Program-made: the position numbers and the translations under genes
The notes under the pieces: generated by a model
What the model was told of the DNA's origin: nothing
What the model saw: only the letters and a program-made list of their open reading frames with translations
Database searches by the model: none
In this document: one piece after another, positions 49,626 through 57,862 of the stretch
Layout of the letters: every line of letters starts with the position of its first letter
Position numbering within the stretch: the stretch's first letter is position 1
Assembly: GCA_958366985.1 (NCBI GenBank)
Contig: CATXDC010000010.1
Span: forward strand, 1-64,000
Reading direction: 5' to 3'
DNA length: 64,000 bases
Source: an uncultured Oscillospiraceae bacterium
GTDB lineage: Bacteria; Bacillota; Clostridia; Oscillospirales; Acutalibacteraceae

Positions 49626-50888
49626 GTGAAAATACTTATGGTAGGCGGCGGCGGACGTGAACACGCCCTTATCCGCAAGCTTCTTGAAAGCGAAAAGGTA
49701 GAAAAAGTATACTGTGCTCCCGGTAACGGAGGAATTTCCTGCGACGCTGAGTGCTTCTCAGTAGGAGCTACTGACATTGACGGCATGGTTTCTCTTGCAA
49801 AGGAATTAAAAGTTGACTGCGTTTTTGTAGCTCCTGATGATCCCCTTGCAGCAGGCATGGTTGACGCAATGGAGAAAGAGGGCATAAGAGCTTTCGGCCC
49901 CCGTGCAAACGCAGCTATTATTGAAAGCAGTAAGGTTTTTTCAAAGAACCTTATGAAGAAATATTCAATTCCAACTGCCGGATATGAAGTTTTTGAAAAC
50001 TCAAAAGATGCTCTCAGCTATATCAAAGAGCAGAATAAATATCCCGTTGTAGTCAAAGCCGACGGTCTTGCACTTGGTAAGGGCGTTATTATCGCCCAGA
50101 ATGAAGCAGAGGCTGAGGATGCCGTTCATACAATTATGGATGACAAGAAATTCGGCGCTTCCGGCAATAAGGTTGTAATTGAAGAGTTCATAACAGGCCC
50201 CGAAGTATCCGTACTTGCATTTACAGACGGTAAATGTGTAAAGCCCATGGTTTCTTCAATGGACCACAAGAGAGCTTATGACGGAGATAAAGGCCCCAAC
50301 ACAGGCGGAATGGGCACAATCAGCCCCAACCCCTATTACACTCCCGAAATTGCCGACAGATGCATGAAGGAAATTTTCCTTCCCACAATTGAGGCAATGA
50401 ACAAAGAGGGAAGAACCTTTAAGGGCTGCCTTTATTTCGGACTTATGCTCACTGCCGACGGTCCCAAGGTAATAGAGTACAATGCACGTTTCGGTGATCC
50501 TGAAACTCAGGTTGTACTTCCGAGACTTAAAACTCCTCTTTGCGATATTGTGGATGCTGTAATTGATGAAAATCTCAGCGATCTCGATATCCAGTGGAGC
50601 GACGAGGCTTGTGCCTGTGTTGTAATGGCTTCCGGCGGATATCCCGGATCATATCCCAAGGGAATTGAGATCAAAGGTCTCGATTCTGACGGACAGGTTG
50701 AGGGAGCATGTGTTTTCCATGCGGGAACAGCTCTTGAAAACGGAGTGTTCAAAACAGCCGGCGGCAGAGTTTTAGGTGTTACAGCATTAGGTTCAGACCT
50801 TAAAGAAGCACTAAAAAAAGCCTATGCAGCAGTGAAGAAGATCACTTTTGAGGGCGCACACTATCGTACCGATATCGGTAATAAATAA
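49626..50888 (+). CDS. purD: Phosphoribosylamine-glycine ligase (GAR synthetase)
   Basis: The 420-residue ATP-grasp enzyme joins phosphoribosylamine and glycine. It begins MKILMVGGGGREHALIRKL. FGPRANAAIIESSKVFSKN lies near residue 92, VVKADGLALGKGVIIA near residue 145, PNTGGMGTISPNPYY near residue 228 and EYNARFGDPETQVVLPRL near residue 288. The start is GTG at 49626 with AAGGAGG upstream. It is the last gene of the operon, followed by a terminator. purC, purB, purL, purQ and purS are not in the window. Confidence 0.96.
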   Translation: MKILMVGGGGREHALIRKLLESEKVEKVYCAPGNGGISCDAECFSVGATDIDGMVSLAKELKVDCVFVAPDDPLAAGMVDAMEKEGIRAFGPRANAAIIESSKVFSKNLMKKYSIPTAGYEVFENSKDALSYIKEQNKYPVVVKADGLALGKGVIIAQNEAEAEDAVHTIMDDKKFGASGNKVVIEEFITGPEVSVLAFTDGKCVKPMVSSMDHKRAYDGDKGPNTGGMGTISPNPYYTPEIADRCMKEIFLPTIEAMNKEGRTFKGCLYFGLMLTADGPKVIEYNARFGDPETQVVLPRLKTPLCDIVDAVIDENLSDLDIQWSDEACACVVMASGGYPGSYPKGIEIKGLDSDGQVEGACVFHAGTALENGVFKTAGGRVLGVTALGSDLKEALKKAYAAVKKITFEGAHYRTDIGNK

Positions 50889-50907
50889 TTCATAAATTGT
50901 TAATATA

Positions 50908-50934
50908 AAAAGCCATCACAAAGATGGCTTTTTA
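50908..50934 (+). terminator. Rho-independent terminator of the purine operon
   Basis: AAAAGCCATC and GATGGCTTTT pair around ACAAA, with further T's. Confidence 0.9.
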
Positions 50935-51020
50935 GTTTATAATCATACCATGACGTTAGTGTAGAACTGTAATCAGTTTAACATAGTACGAAAGTGGTGT
51001 TTTAATTAATGGAGAAAAAA

Positions 51021-52538
51021 ATGAGCAAAAAGAAAAGGAACGGGATAATCATAGGCAGCATAGCAGGTGTGCTGGTTGTAGTGCTGCTTATACTTATGTT
51101 TGTAGTTCCCGATTCCGGTGTAGCGGTTAACCTTGTAGAGGTAAAGCCTCGTGCCATGTCCCAGCATTATAATACAACCGGTGAAATTATTTCAGACGGC
51201 GATACTAATTACACAATGTACAGTGGGACAATGGTTAAAACCGTAAACGTAAAAGAAGGGGATACGGTTAAGAAAGGAGATGTCCTTGCTACTTTTGACA
51301 CTGCCTCAATAGATGCAGAAATTGCAGAAAAGCAGGAGGCTTATTCAAAAGCCAAGGAATCCTACGATGCAGTTGTAAACGGAAAGGTTACTGCTGAGCA
51401 GCAGGTAAAAAACTTAAGTTCACAGATTGCGGCTCTTGAAAAGGAGTCAGCACAGCTTCAGAAAGAACTTTCATCAATGGGCGGAACTTTACCGGAGATT
51501 CCTAATATCAATATTGATGAAATAATCAAGAAGCTTTCCGAAATGTCACCGGAAGAGCTTCAGGCAGTTTTGACACAGATTCTGGAGTCTCTGCCTACAA
51601 TTAACGACGGAGCGGAAAAAGTCAGTGAATTTTCTGATAAGCTGAGCAAACTCATTAACTGTGAAACACAGCTTCTTCAGCTTAAAGTTCAGAATGAGCT
51701 TTTCAAAACCCAGAGCAATCTCTCTTTTGATGAGATAGTAAAAATAGCTGTTGATACAGCAAAAGCTGATCTTGATAAGAGCATAGCCAAAAAAGAAGTA
51801 ATCGCAAAAGGCTGGGTAGCTGAAAGCGATGGCCTTGTAACTAAGGTAAGTGTAACTGCCGGTGAGATGTTCGGAAGCGAACAGAGCAGCGGATTTGATA
51901 TGACATCTCTTCTTTCTATGCTTACAAGCGGTGATATGGAGATGGATATGAATTCCATTCTCTCAATGCTTGGAAGTACAGGATCTGGACAAACCGGAAT
52001 GGTAGTTGCGGATACTTCAAAGTATGTAGCAACCTTTACTGCAGGAAAATACGATATACTTAAGCTCGAAGTAGGTCAGAAAGCTACTATTACCACCATG
52101 GGCGGAACTTTTGATGGTGAGATTATCTATATCAGTCCCACAGCCACTTCAGGTTCATCCGGTTCTCTTGATTTAAGCTCCATTACAAGCGGACTTACAG
52201 GTTCAAGTTCTGCCGGATGCCAGGTTAAGGTTTCAATTGAAAATCCCGATGAAAGTGTAATAGAGGGATTCGATGTAGATGTTGACGTTGAAATCGGCGA
52301 GACAAAAGAGCAGATTGCAATTCCTGTTGAAGCTCTTATTCCCGATTCAAAAGCCAGCAGCGTATATGTATATAACAGCGAAACCGGAACTGTTTCCGTA
52401 AGAGAAATCACTTTCGGTACTACTGATGACACATATTATCAGATTGAATCAGGTCTTGAGGAAGGCGAATTTGTAGTAAAGAATCCTCCCTCAACTCTTA
52501 CTGACGGAGCAAAGGTTAAAGTAGAGAAAAATTCATAA
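51021..52538 (+). CDS. HlyD/MacA-type periplasmic-adaptor-like protein
   Basis: The 505-residue protein has a short cytoplasmic N-terminus and one membrane segment (residues 9-30). It then has a biotinyl-lipoyl-like half-motif GTMVKTVNVKEGDTVKKGDVLATFD near residues 70-95 (read in parts), a long coiled-coil hairpin around residues 100-260, a Met-rich stretch LLSMLTSGDMEMDMNSIL near residue 300, and beta-barrel regions towards the C-terminus. Such adaptors work with ABC exporters. ATG at 51021 has GGAG six bases upstream; an ATG four codons earlier is possible. The MacB-like permease follows 18 bases on. Confidence 0.85.
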   Translation: MSKKKRNGIIIGSIAGVLVVVLLILMFVVPDSGVAVNLVEVKPRAMSQHYNTTGEIISDGDTNYTMYSGTMVKTVNVKEGDTVKKGDVLATFDTASIDAEIAEKQEAYSKAKESYDAVVNGKVTAEQQVKNLSSQIAALEKESAQLQKELSSMGGTLPEIPNINIDEIIKKLSEMSPEELQAVLTQILESLPTINDGAEKVSEFSDKLSKLINCETQLLQLKVQNELFKTQSNLSFDEIVKIAVDTAKADLDKSIAKKEVIAKGWVAESDGLVTKVSVTAGEMFGSEQSSGFDMTSLLSMLTSGDMEMDMNSILSMLGSTGSGQTGMVVADTSKYVATFTAGKYDILKLEVGQKATITTMGGTFDGEIIYISPTATSGSSGSLDLSSITSGLTGSSSAGCQVKVSIENPDESVIEGFDVDVDVEIGETKEQIAIPVEALIPDSKASSVYVYNSETGTVSVREITFGTTDDTYYQIESGLEEGEFVVKNPPSTLTDGAKVKVEKNS

Positions 52539-52556
52539 TAAGACGGAGGCAAAACC

Positions 52557-53795
52557 GTGAATATTAAAGAAAATATAAAAATAGCGGTTTTCAGCATCCG
52601 CACTAATATGATGCGCTCACTTCTTACAATGCTCGGAATAATAATCGGTGTAGCGTCGGTTATAGCAATTATAACCGTAGGTACCGGCGGCCGTGACTAT
52701 ATTATCGGTATGATAGAGGATATGGGCGCAAGCGTTGTAAGTATATCTGTAAAAACCAATGTTGCAACTTCCAGTGATTATATTAATTATAATGACATTG
52801 AGGCTATAAGGAATCTTGAAAGTGTTGAGTATGTTACTCCTGTTACAATTTCAATGGGAAGTATTGACGCCGAGGGAAACACTGGTATGGGAGCAGCTAT
52901 TGGATGTGACGCAGATGTAGCTTCGCTACTGAAAACCCCTTGCAAATACGGAAGATATTTCACTCAGGAAGAGTACGATGCGCAGCGTGCAGTTGCTATT
53001 ATTGATACTATGAGTGCGAAGCAGCTTTTCGGTGAAGAAAACTGTGTGGGTAAATATCTCACTTATACTGTAAGCGGACGTTCTGTTAAGTTCAAAATTA
53101 TAGGCGTTACCGATGTTGCAGGAAGTTTTGGTATGGATACCGATCAGCTCAGCAGTATGAGTATGATGGGCAGTATGGGCGTTTCCGGCGGAATGATTAT
53201 GGCTCCCGGCAATGTTGTTTCTTCACTTATGGGAAATAATGATAAATATGAGATGCTTTATATTTCCGCAGTAGATGAAAATCAGCTTGACGCAGTGGGA
53301 AATACCGCTTCAAACGTTCTTATGGCTCGCCATAATAACCAAGATCGTGATGTGTATGCCGTTACAAACATGGCGACATATATTGACCTTCTCAATACCG
53401 TTATAAGTGTTTTCACAACATTTATTGCAGCGGTCAGTGCAATCTCTCTTTTAGTTGGCGGAATAGGTGTTATGAATATAATGCTTGTTTCCGTAACGGA
53501 GAGAACAAGGGAGATAGGTATACGAAAAGCTCTCGGAGCAAAGACTTCAACTATTTCTCTTCAGTTCCTTACTGAATCCGTAATAATCTGTCTCATAGGC
53601 GGAATTATAGGAATTATAATCGGAATTGTCGGTGCAAAACTTGTTTCATATATAATGGCAATTCCTCTTCAGATAAGCATAATGTCCATTGTAATAGCAA
53701 TCGGATTTTCAAGTGCAATCGGAATATTCTTCGGAATGTATCCGGCACGAAAGGCAGCCAAGATGGCTCCTATCGAGGCTCTTCGCAGAGACTGA
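52557..53795 (+). CDS. MacB/FtsX-type ABC transporter permease
   Basis: The 412-residue protein has an N-terminal membrane segment (MRSLLTMLGIIIGVASVIAI near residue 19), a large extracytoplasmic MacB_PCD domain with a Met/Gly/Ser-rich loop SSMSMMGSMGVSGGMIM near residue 200, and three C-terminal membrane segments. VSVTERTREIGIRKALGAK near residue 312 is the diagnostic FtsX/MacB coupling motif. The start is GTG at 52557 behind GGAGG. No ABC ATPase gene follows before the terminator, so the ATPase must be encoded elsewhere. Confidence 0.88.
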   Translation: MNIKENIKIAVFSIRTNMMRSLLTMLGIIIGVASVIAIITVGTGGRDYIIGMIEDMGASVVSISVKTNVATSSDYINYNDIEAIRNLESVEYVTPVTISMGSIDAEGNTGMGAAIGCDADVASLLKTPCKYGRYFTQEEYDAQRAVAIIDTMSAKQLFGEENCVGKYLTYTVSGRSVKFKIIGVTDVAGSFGMDTDQLSSMSMMGSMGVSGGMIMAPGNVVSSLMGNNDKYEMLYISAVDENQLDAVGNTASNVLMARHNNQDRDVYAVTNMATYIDLLNTVISVFTTFIAAVSAISLLVGGIGVMNIMLVSVTERTREIGIRKALGAKTSTISLQFLTESVIICLIGGIIGIIIGIVGAKLVSYIMAIPLQISIMSIVIAIGFSSAIGIFFGMYPARKAAKMAPIEALRRD

Positions 53796-53808
53796 TAAGT
53801 TTATATTT

Positions 53809-53839
53809 ACACCGCAGCTTTACGGCTGCGGTGTTTTTA
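53809..53839 (+). terminator. Rho-independent terminator of the adaptor-permease pair
   Basis: ACACCGCAGC and GCTGCGGTGT pair around a six-base loop, followed by TTTT. Confidence 0.9.
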
Positions 53840-53958
53840 TGTTAAAAATATATAATTTGTAAGGATTTTACATTTCGAGTGGTTTTTTCCATGAATTTGT
53901 GATAAACTGTTTCTGTACCTAAGAGGGTGCCGATTTCATAAACAAGGAATGATGAAAA

Positions 53959-55428
53959 ATGAAATTAAGCGAGCTTATTTCTAAGCTTGACTATGAAGTA
54001 ATCAGCGGAAGTACGGATATTGAAATATCCGACGTTATTTATGACACAAGACGTCTTGTGCCGAACAGTGCATTTGTATGCATCAAGGGTGCCAAGCTTG
54101 ACAGCCACACTCTTGCCGGTGAAGCAGCAGAAAAAGGCGCAATTGCTATTGTTTGCGAAGATGCTGTTGAGGTTCCGGATAATGTTACAGTAATTAAAAC
54201 TAATGATACAAGAACAGCGCTTGCTGAAATGGCAGCGGCCTATTACGGATATCCTGCCGAAAAGCTTGTTACAATCGGTGTAACAGGATCAAAGGGCAAG
54301 ACCACAACCACATATATGATAAAAGCTATTCTCGAAAAGGCAGGTTATAAGACAGGCCTTATCGGAAGTATCGGCGCCCTTATCGGAGATGAAAAGAAAA
54401 AGACAATCAACACAACTCCCGAATCCTATGAGGTTCAGAGACTGTTTAGGGAAATGTATGACGCAGGCTGTAAATATGTTGTTATGGAAGCTTCCTCACA
54501 GGGACTCATGCTTCGCAGAACTGCCGGCTTTGTATTTGATTACGGTATTTTCCTCAATATTTCCCGTGACCATATAAGTCCTTGGGAGCACAAGAGCCTT
54601 GAAGAGTATCTCCACTGCAAGAGTCTTCTTTTAAGACAGTGTAAAGTCGGTGTTGTAAACGGCGATGATCCTCAGATTGATAAGGTTCTTGAGGGACATA
54701 CCTGTGATATTGTAAAGTTTGGTTTTGGCGATTTCAACGACATAGTTGTAGATGGCTTTGAAACAGTTATGAAGCCCGGATACATGGGCGTAAAATACAG
54801 CACAAAGGGTAAATATGAGGACGAAATCACCGTAGGTTCTCCCGGTAGATTCAGTATTTATGATTCACTTTCAGCTGCCTGTGTCTGCCATATGTGCGGA
54901 ATTGATAAGAGCGTTATTTCCACAGCTCTCGAAGAAATTGAGATAAGAGGCAGAGCGGAAAGAGTTAAAATTGATGCTCCCTTTACTGTGCTTCTTGACT
55001 TTGCCCATAACGGAATAGGCGTTCAGAACCTTATTTCCGCAGTCAAGGCTTATAATCCCAACCGTATAATCGCTGTTTTCGGTTCTGACGGAAACCGTAC
55101 AAAAATCCGCAGAGCCGATGCAGGTGAGATACTGGGCAATATGGCTGATTTCACAATTCTCACTTCAAACTGCCCGAGATTTGAAAAGGTCGAGGATATA
55201 AACAACGAAATCAAAGTGGGTCTTGACAGAACAACCGGCAAATACACTGAGATTGTTGACCGCAGAACCGCTATTAAGCACGCTATGAAAATGGCTGAAG
55301 AGGGAGATATAATTCTTCTTATCGGTAAAGGTCACTGGGATTATGAAGAAATCAACGGCGTAAAGTATCCCTTTGATGAAAGAGTTGTTGTAACAGAGCT
55401 CTGGGAAGAGATCAAAAACGAAAAATAA
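53959..55428 (+). CDS. murE: MurE-like Mur ligase (UDP-MurNAc-tripeptide synthetase family) with altered specificity motif
   Basis: The 489-residue ATP-dependent ligase has SDVIYDTRRLVPNSAFVCIKG at residues 24-44 (read in parts), the P-loop GVTGSKGKTTTTYM near residue 112, NTTPESYEVQRLF near residue 152, the carbamylated-Lys region around residue 215, and GKGHWDYEEI near residue 457. Overall it is MurE. In characterised MurE enzymes DNPR or DNPA/DDPN near residue 405 selects diaminopimelate or lysine; here the aligned residues read TSNCPRFE. The added amino acid is therefore uncertain, and it may be a MurE paralogue. It is a single gene with its own terminator. Confidence 0.8.
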   Translation: MKLSELISKLDYEVISGSTDIEISDVIYDTRRLVPNSAFVCIKGAKLDSHTLAGEAAEKGAIAIVCEDAVEVPDNVTVIKTNDTRTALAEMAAAYYGYPAEKLVTIGVTGSKGKTTTTYMIKAILEKAGYKTGLIGSIGALIGDEKKKTINTTPESYEVQRLFREMYDAGCKYVVMEASSQGLMLRRTAGFVFDYGIFLNISRDHISPWEHKSLEEYLHCKSLLLRQCKVGVVNGDDPQIDKVLEGHTCDIVKFGFGDFNDIVVDGFETVMKPGYMGVKYSTKGKYEDEITVGSPGRFSIYDSLSAACVCHMCGIDKSVISTALEEIEIRGRAERVKIDAPFTVLLDFAHNGIGVQNLISAVKAYNPNRIIAVFGSDGNRTKIRRADAGEILGNMADFTILTSNCPRFEKVEDINNEIKVGLDRTTGKYTEIVDRRTAIKHAMKMAEEGDIILLIGKGHWDYEEINGVKYPFDERVVVTELWEEIKNEK

Positions 55429-55448
55429 AATAGGTTTATAAAACTTTC

Positions 55449-55482
55449 ACCCGGCAGGAATGAAAATTCCCGCCGGGATTTT
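55449..55482 (+). terminator. Rho-independent terminator of the MurE-like gene
   Basis: CCCGGC.GGAAT and ATTCC.GCCGGG form a stem with one mismatch and a GAAA loop, followed by TTTTT. Confidence 0.88.
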
Positions 55483-55536
55483 TCATTTTCCAAACCTGTT
55501 TAATCATCTTAAGCGGCGAGAATAACAGTAAAATTA

Positions 55537-55568
55537 ACCGTTCGTGCGCTGTATGATACCATTCGTGC
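55537..55568 (+). promoter_or_regulatory. LytTR-like double box, copy 1
   Basis: ACCGTTCGTGC (55537-55547) and ACCATTCGTGC (55558-55568) are direct repeats 21 bases apart, two helical turns. This resembles the paired nine-base repeats bound by LytTR-domain regulators. It precedes the short exporter-fragment ORF. Confidence 0.6.
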
Positions 55569-55627
55569 AGAAATCCGCTTTTAAAAGGGAAAATGATGTA
55601 TTATCACAGTCGAGAGGAGATGAAAGA

Positions 55628-55927
55628 ATGAAAACTCTTGAAAAAGAAAAAACAAAATACTCTTTCTGCCGAAGTATTAAACATATGCTGGAAATAATGT
55701 TTAACGTTAACAGTGAAAATAAAGGAAAACTTGCAGTGACAATTGCTAAAGGAATAATGTCTGTGCTTTTTATTCTCCTTGCTTTGACGTTTGTGCTTAA
55801 AATAATAATCGACTGTATTGCAGGCAGGGTAGATATAGGAACTGTGTTTGTCGCATTTTTTGTTTTTGTTACTATGAACGCTGTTTTACAGGTTATGGCA
55901 TATAAGAACGAAACAAAGAAACTTTAA
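55628..55927 (+). CDS. N-terminal fragment duplicate of the ABC exporter (99 residues)
   Basis: This short protein (MKTLEKEKTKYSFCRSIKHM...) is about half identical to the first 100 residues of the exporter gene that follows, including TFVLKIIIDCIAG against TFILKIIIDCITG and AYKNE against SYKNE. It contains the first two membrane segments and no ATPase domain, so it cannot transport by itself. GGAG lies eight bases before ATG. The frame has stayed open despite strong divergence, which hints that it may still be made, but it could also be a decaying duplicate. Upstream in-frame codons are not supported. Confidence 0.6.
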   Translation: MKTLEKEKTKYSFCRSIKHMLEIMFNVNSENKGKLAVTIAKGIMSVLFILLALTFVLKIIIDCIAGRVDIGTVFVAFFVFVTMNAVLQVMAYKNETKKL

Positions 55928-55931
55928 AATG

Positions 55932-55963
55932 ACCGTTCGTGCGCTATATGATACCATTCGTGC
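55932..55963 (+). promoter_or_regulatory. LytTR-like double box, copy 2
   Basis: ACCGTTCGTGC (55932-55942) and ACCATTCGTGC (55953-55963) repeat the arrangement of copy 1, again 21 bases apart, in front of the full ABC exporter pair. Confidence 0.6.
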
Positions 55964-56023
55964 AGAAATTCACTTTTAAAAGAGAAAATAATGTATTATC
56001 ATAGTCGAGAGGAGATGGAAAAT

Positions 56024-57862
56024 TTGAAAACATCAGAAAAGGAAAAAACAAAATATTCTTTTTATCAGAATATCAAATATCTTTTGAAAATGACTTTCGA
56101 TGCTAACATTGAAAGCAAAGTTAAACTTATAATGACCTTTGTTTGCGGAATAATACCGGCTGTTTTTACTCCGCTGGCAGCAACATTCATACTTAAAATA
56201 ATAATCGACTGCATTACAGGTGATGCAGATGCAAAAACTCTGCTTATTTCATTTTTCGCTTTTGCAGCCATGAATATCATTTTTCAGGCTATGTCATACA
56301 AAAACGAAATGGAGCTTATGGCTTACTGGGAGAAATGGCGATTTAGCGTTTTAGGCAATATCATCAGGAAAAATCTTTCCGTTAATTATGAAGATATTGA
56401 AAGCTATGAAAGCAGAAAAGCGTTTGATAAGGCAGTTGCAAGTATTTATTACGGTGATGTAGGTTTATCAAGGTTTATCTTTAATATTCAGGCAATAATA
56501 GTTGCTATTACCGGAATAGCGGCATTTTTTGCACTTGTAGCCCTGGCAGACCCGTTGATTTTAGCTGTATGTATATTCTCGGCAGCAGTCAATTTCATTC
56601 TTTGTCTTTTATCGAAAAAAGTATCAATAGAGGAAAGCAGAGAATATTTGATTGCCACCAGAAAAGCAAGATATCTTTCCACGGGAAAGGGCGCTGATTT
56701 AAAAGCCGCAAAGGATATGAAGATATTCAATGTTGTAAACTGGTTCACTCCTCTTATAGATATGATTATAGGAGATTATAAAAGGTTTAAGATCAGCACA
56801 AATAAAAAGTGTTTTCTTTATGACACGCTTACCTTTGCAGTTTTCCTTGTCCGTGATTTATCGGTTTTTGCAATTCTCATAAGCCTTTATTCAAAAGGCA
56901 GACTTACGGCGGGAGATTTTGCCTTTTACTATTCGGTAATAAGCGGAGCAAACTCATGGATTTTTCAGGTTGCTCAGATATGCGGTGAGTTTTATTCAAA
57001 CCATCTCTATGCCGACGATTACCGCAAATGCGTTGAAAAAGAGGAAGATTTCAGTAATGCAAAGCCGCTTGAAAAGTTCCCTGAAGAGTGCACTGTGGAA
57101 TTTGACGACGTAAGCTTTTCTTACGACGGTGTTCATGACGCTGTCTCACATCTTTCCTTTAAAATAGGAGCAGGTGAGAAAATTGCCATTGTGGGAGCTA
57201 ACGGAGCAGGTAAAACGACTACTGTTAAACTTCTCTGCGGGCTTTATTCTCCCACCGGCGGCAGAGTACTTATAAACGGAAAAAATATAAAGGAAATTGC
57301 AAAAGAAGACAGATACAGGCTCTTCTCGGCAGTTTTTCAGGATATATTTACTATGCCTTCATCGATTGAAAGTAATATCACAATGACCGAGGATAAAGCG
57401 GATGAAGAACTGCTTCAAAAATCCATAAAATTTGCAGGGCTTGAGGAAAAAATAGAGGCTCTTCCTGACGGAGTAAAAACTAAGCTTCATAAGGAAATAA
57501 ATAAAAACGGTATTGATTTATCGGGAGGCGAAACTCAGAAGCTTCTCTGCGCAAGAGCTATTTATAAACAGTCACCCATTATAATTCTCGATGAACCTAC
57601 GGCGGCTCTTGACCCAATTGCGGAAAATGAGCTTTATATGAAATATGATGAAATCACCAAGGGTAAAACGTCCTTTTATATTTCCCACCGACTTGCCAGT
57701 ACAGCTTTCTGTGACAGAATTCTGTTTATGAAAAACGGCTCCATAGTTCAGGAGGGAAGCCACGAACAGCTCATGAAAGATAAAGGCGAATACTTTAAGA
57801 TGTATTCAATGCAGAGCTATTATTATAACGAGGAACCGGCAGGAGGTGAAAACCTTGAGTAA
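56024..57862 (+). CDS. ABC exporter, fused membrane and ATPase domains (half 1)
   Basis: The 612-residue protein has six membrane segments in residues 30-330 and an ABC domain with Walker A GANGAGKTTTVKLL near residue 398, signature DLSGGETQKLL near residue 505 and Walker B IIILDEPTAALD near residue 524. The start is taken as TTG at 56024, with GGAG nine bases upstream, because it aligns with the ATG of the duplicated fragment; an ATG eleven codons earlier overlaps the ribosome binding site. Its end overlaps the next exporter half, so the two form a heterodimer. The substrate is unknown; peptide or drug export under LytTR-type control is inference. Confidence 0.88.
   Translation: MKTSEKEKTKYSFYQNIKYLLKMTFDANIESKVKLIMTFVCGIIPAVFTPLAATFILKIIIDCITGDADAKTLLISFFAFAAMNIIFQAMSYKNEMELMAYWEKWRFSVLGNIIRKNLSVNYEDIESYESRKAFDKAVASIYYGDVGLSRFIFNIQAIIVAITGIAAFFALVALADPLILAVCIFSAAVNFILCLLSKKVSIEESREYLIATRKARYLSTGKGADLKAAKDMKIFNVVNWFTPLIDMIIGDYKRFKISTNKKCFLYDTLTFAVFLVRDLSVFAILISLYSKGRLTAGDFAFYYSVISGANSWIFQVAQICGEFYSNHLYADDYRKCVEKEEDFSNAKPLEKFPEECTVEFDDVSFSYDGVHDAVSHLSFKIGAGEKIAIVGANGAGKTTTVKLLCGLYSPTGGRVLINGKNIKEIAKEDRYRLFSAVFQDIFTMPSSIESNITMTEDKADEELLQKSIKFAGLEEKIEALPDGVKTKLHKEINKNGIDLSGGETQKLLCARAIYKQSPIIILDEPTAALDPIAENELYMKYDEITKGKTSFYISHRLASTAFCDRILFMKNGSIVQEGSHEQLMKDKGEYFKMYSMQSYYYNEEPAGGENLE

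Larger units (their letters stand above)
55537..56326 (+). repeat. Tandem duplication of the exporter promoter and 5' coding region
   Basis: Unit 1 (55537-55931) and unit 2 (from 55932) share the double box, about 90 bases of leader almost base for base, and roughly the first 100 codons at lower similarity. The period is 395-396 bases. Unit 1 stops after about 100 codons; unit 2 runs into the full exporter gene. Confidence 0.8.
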
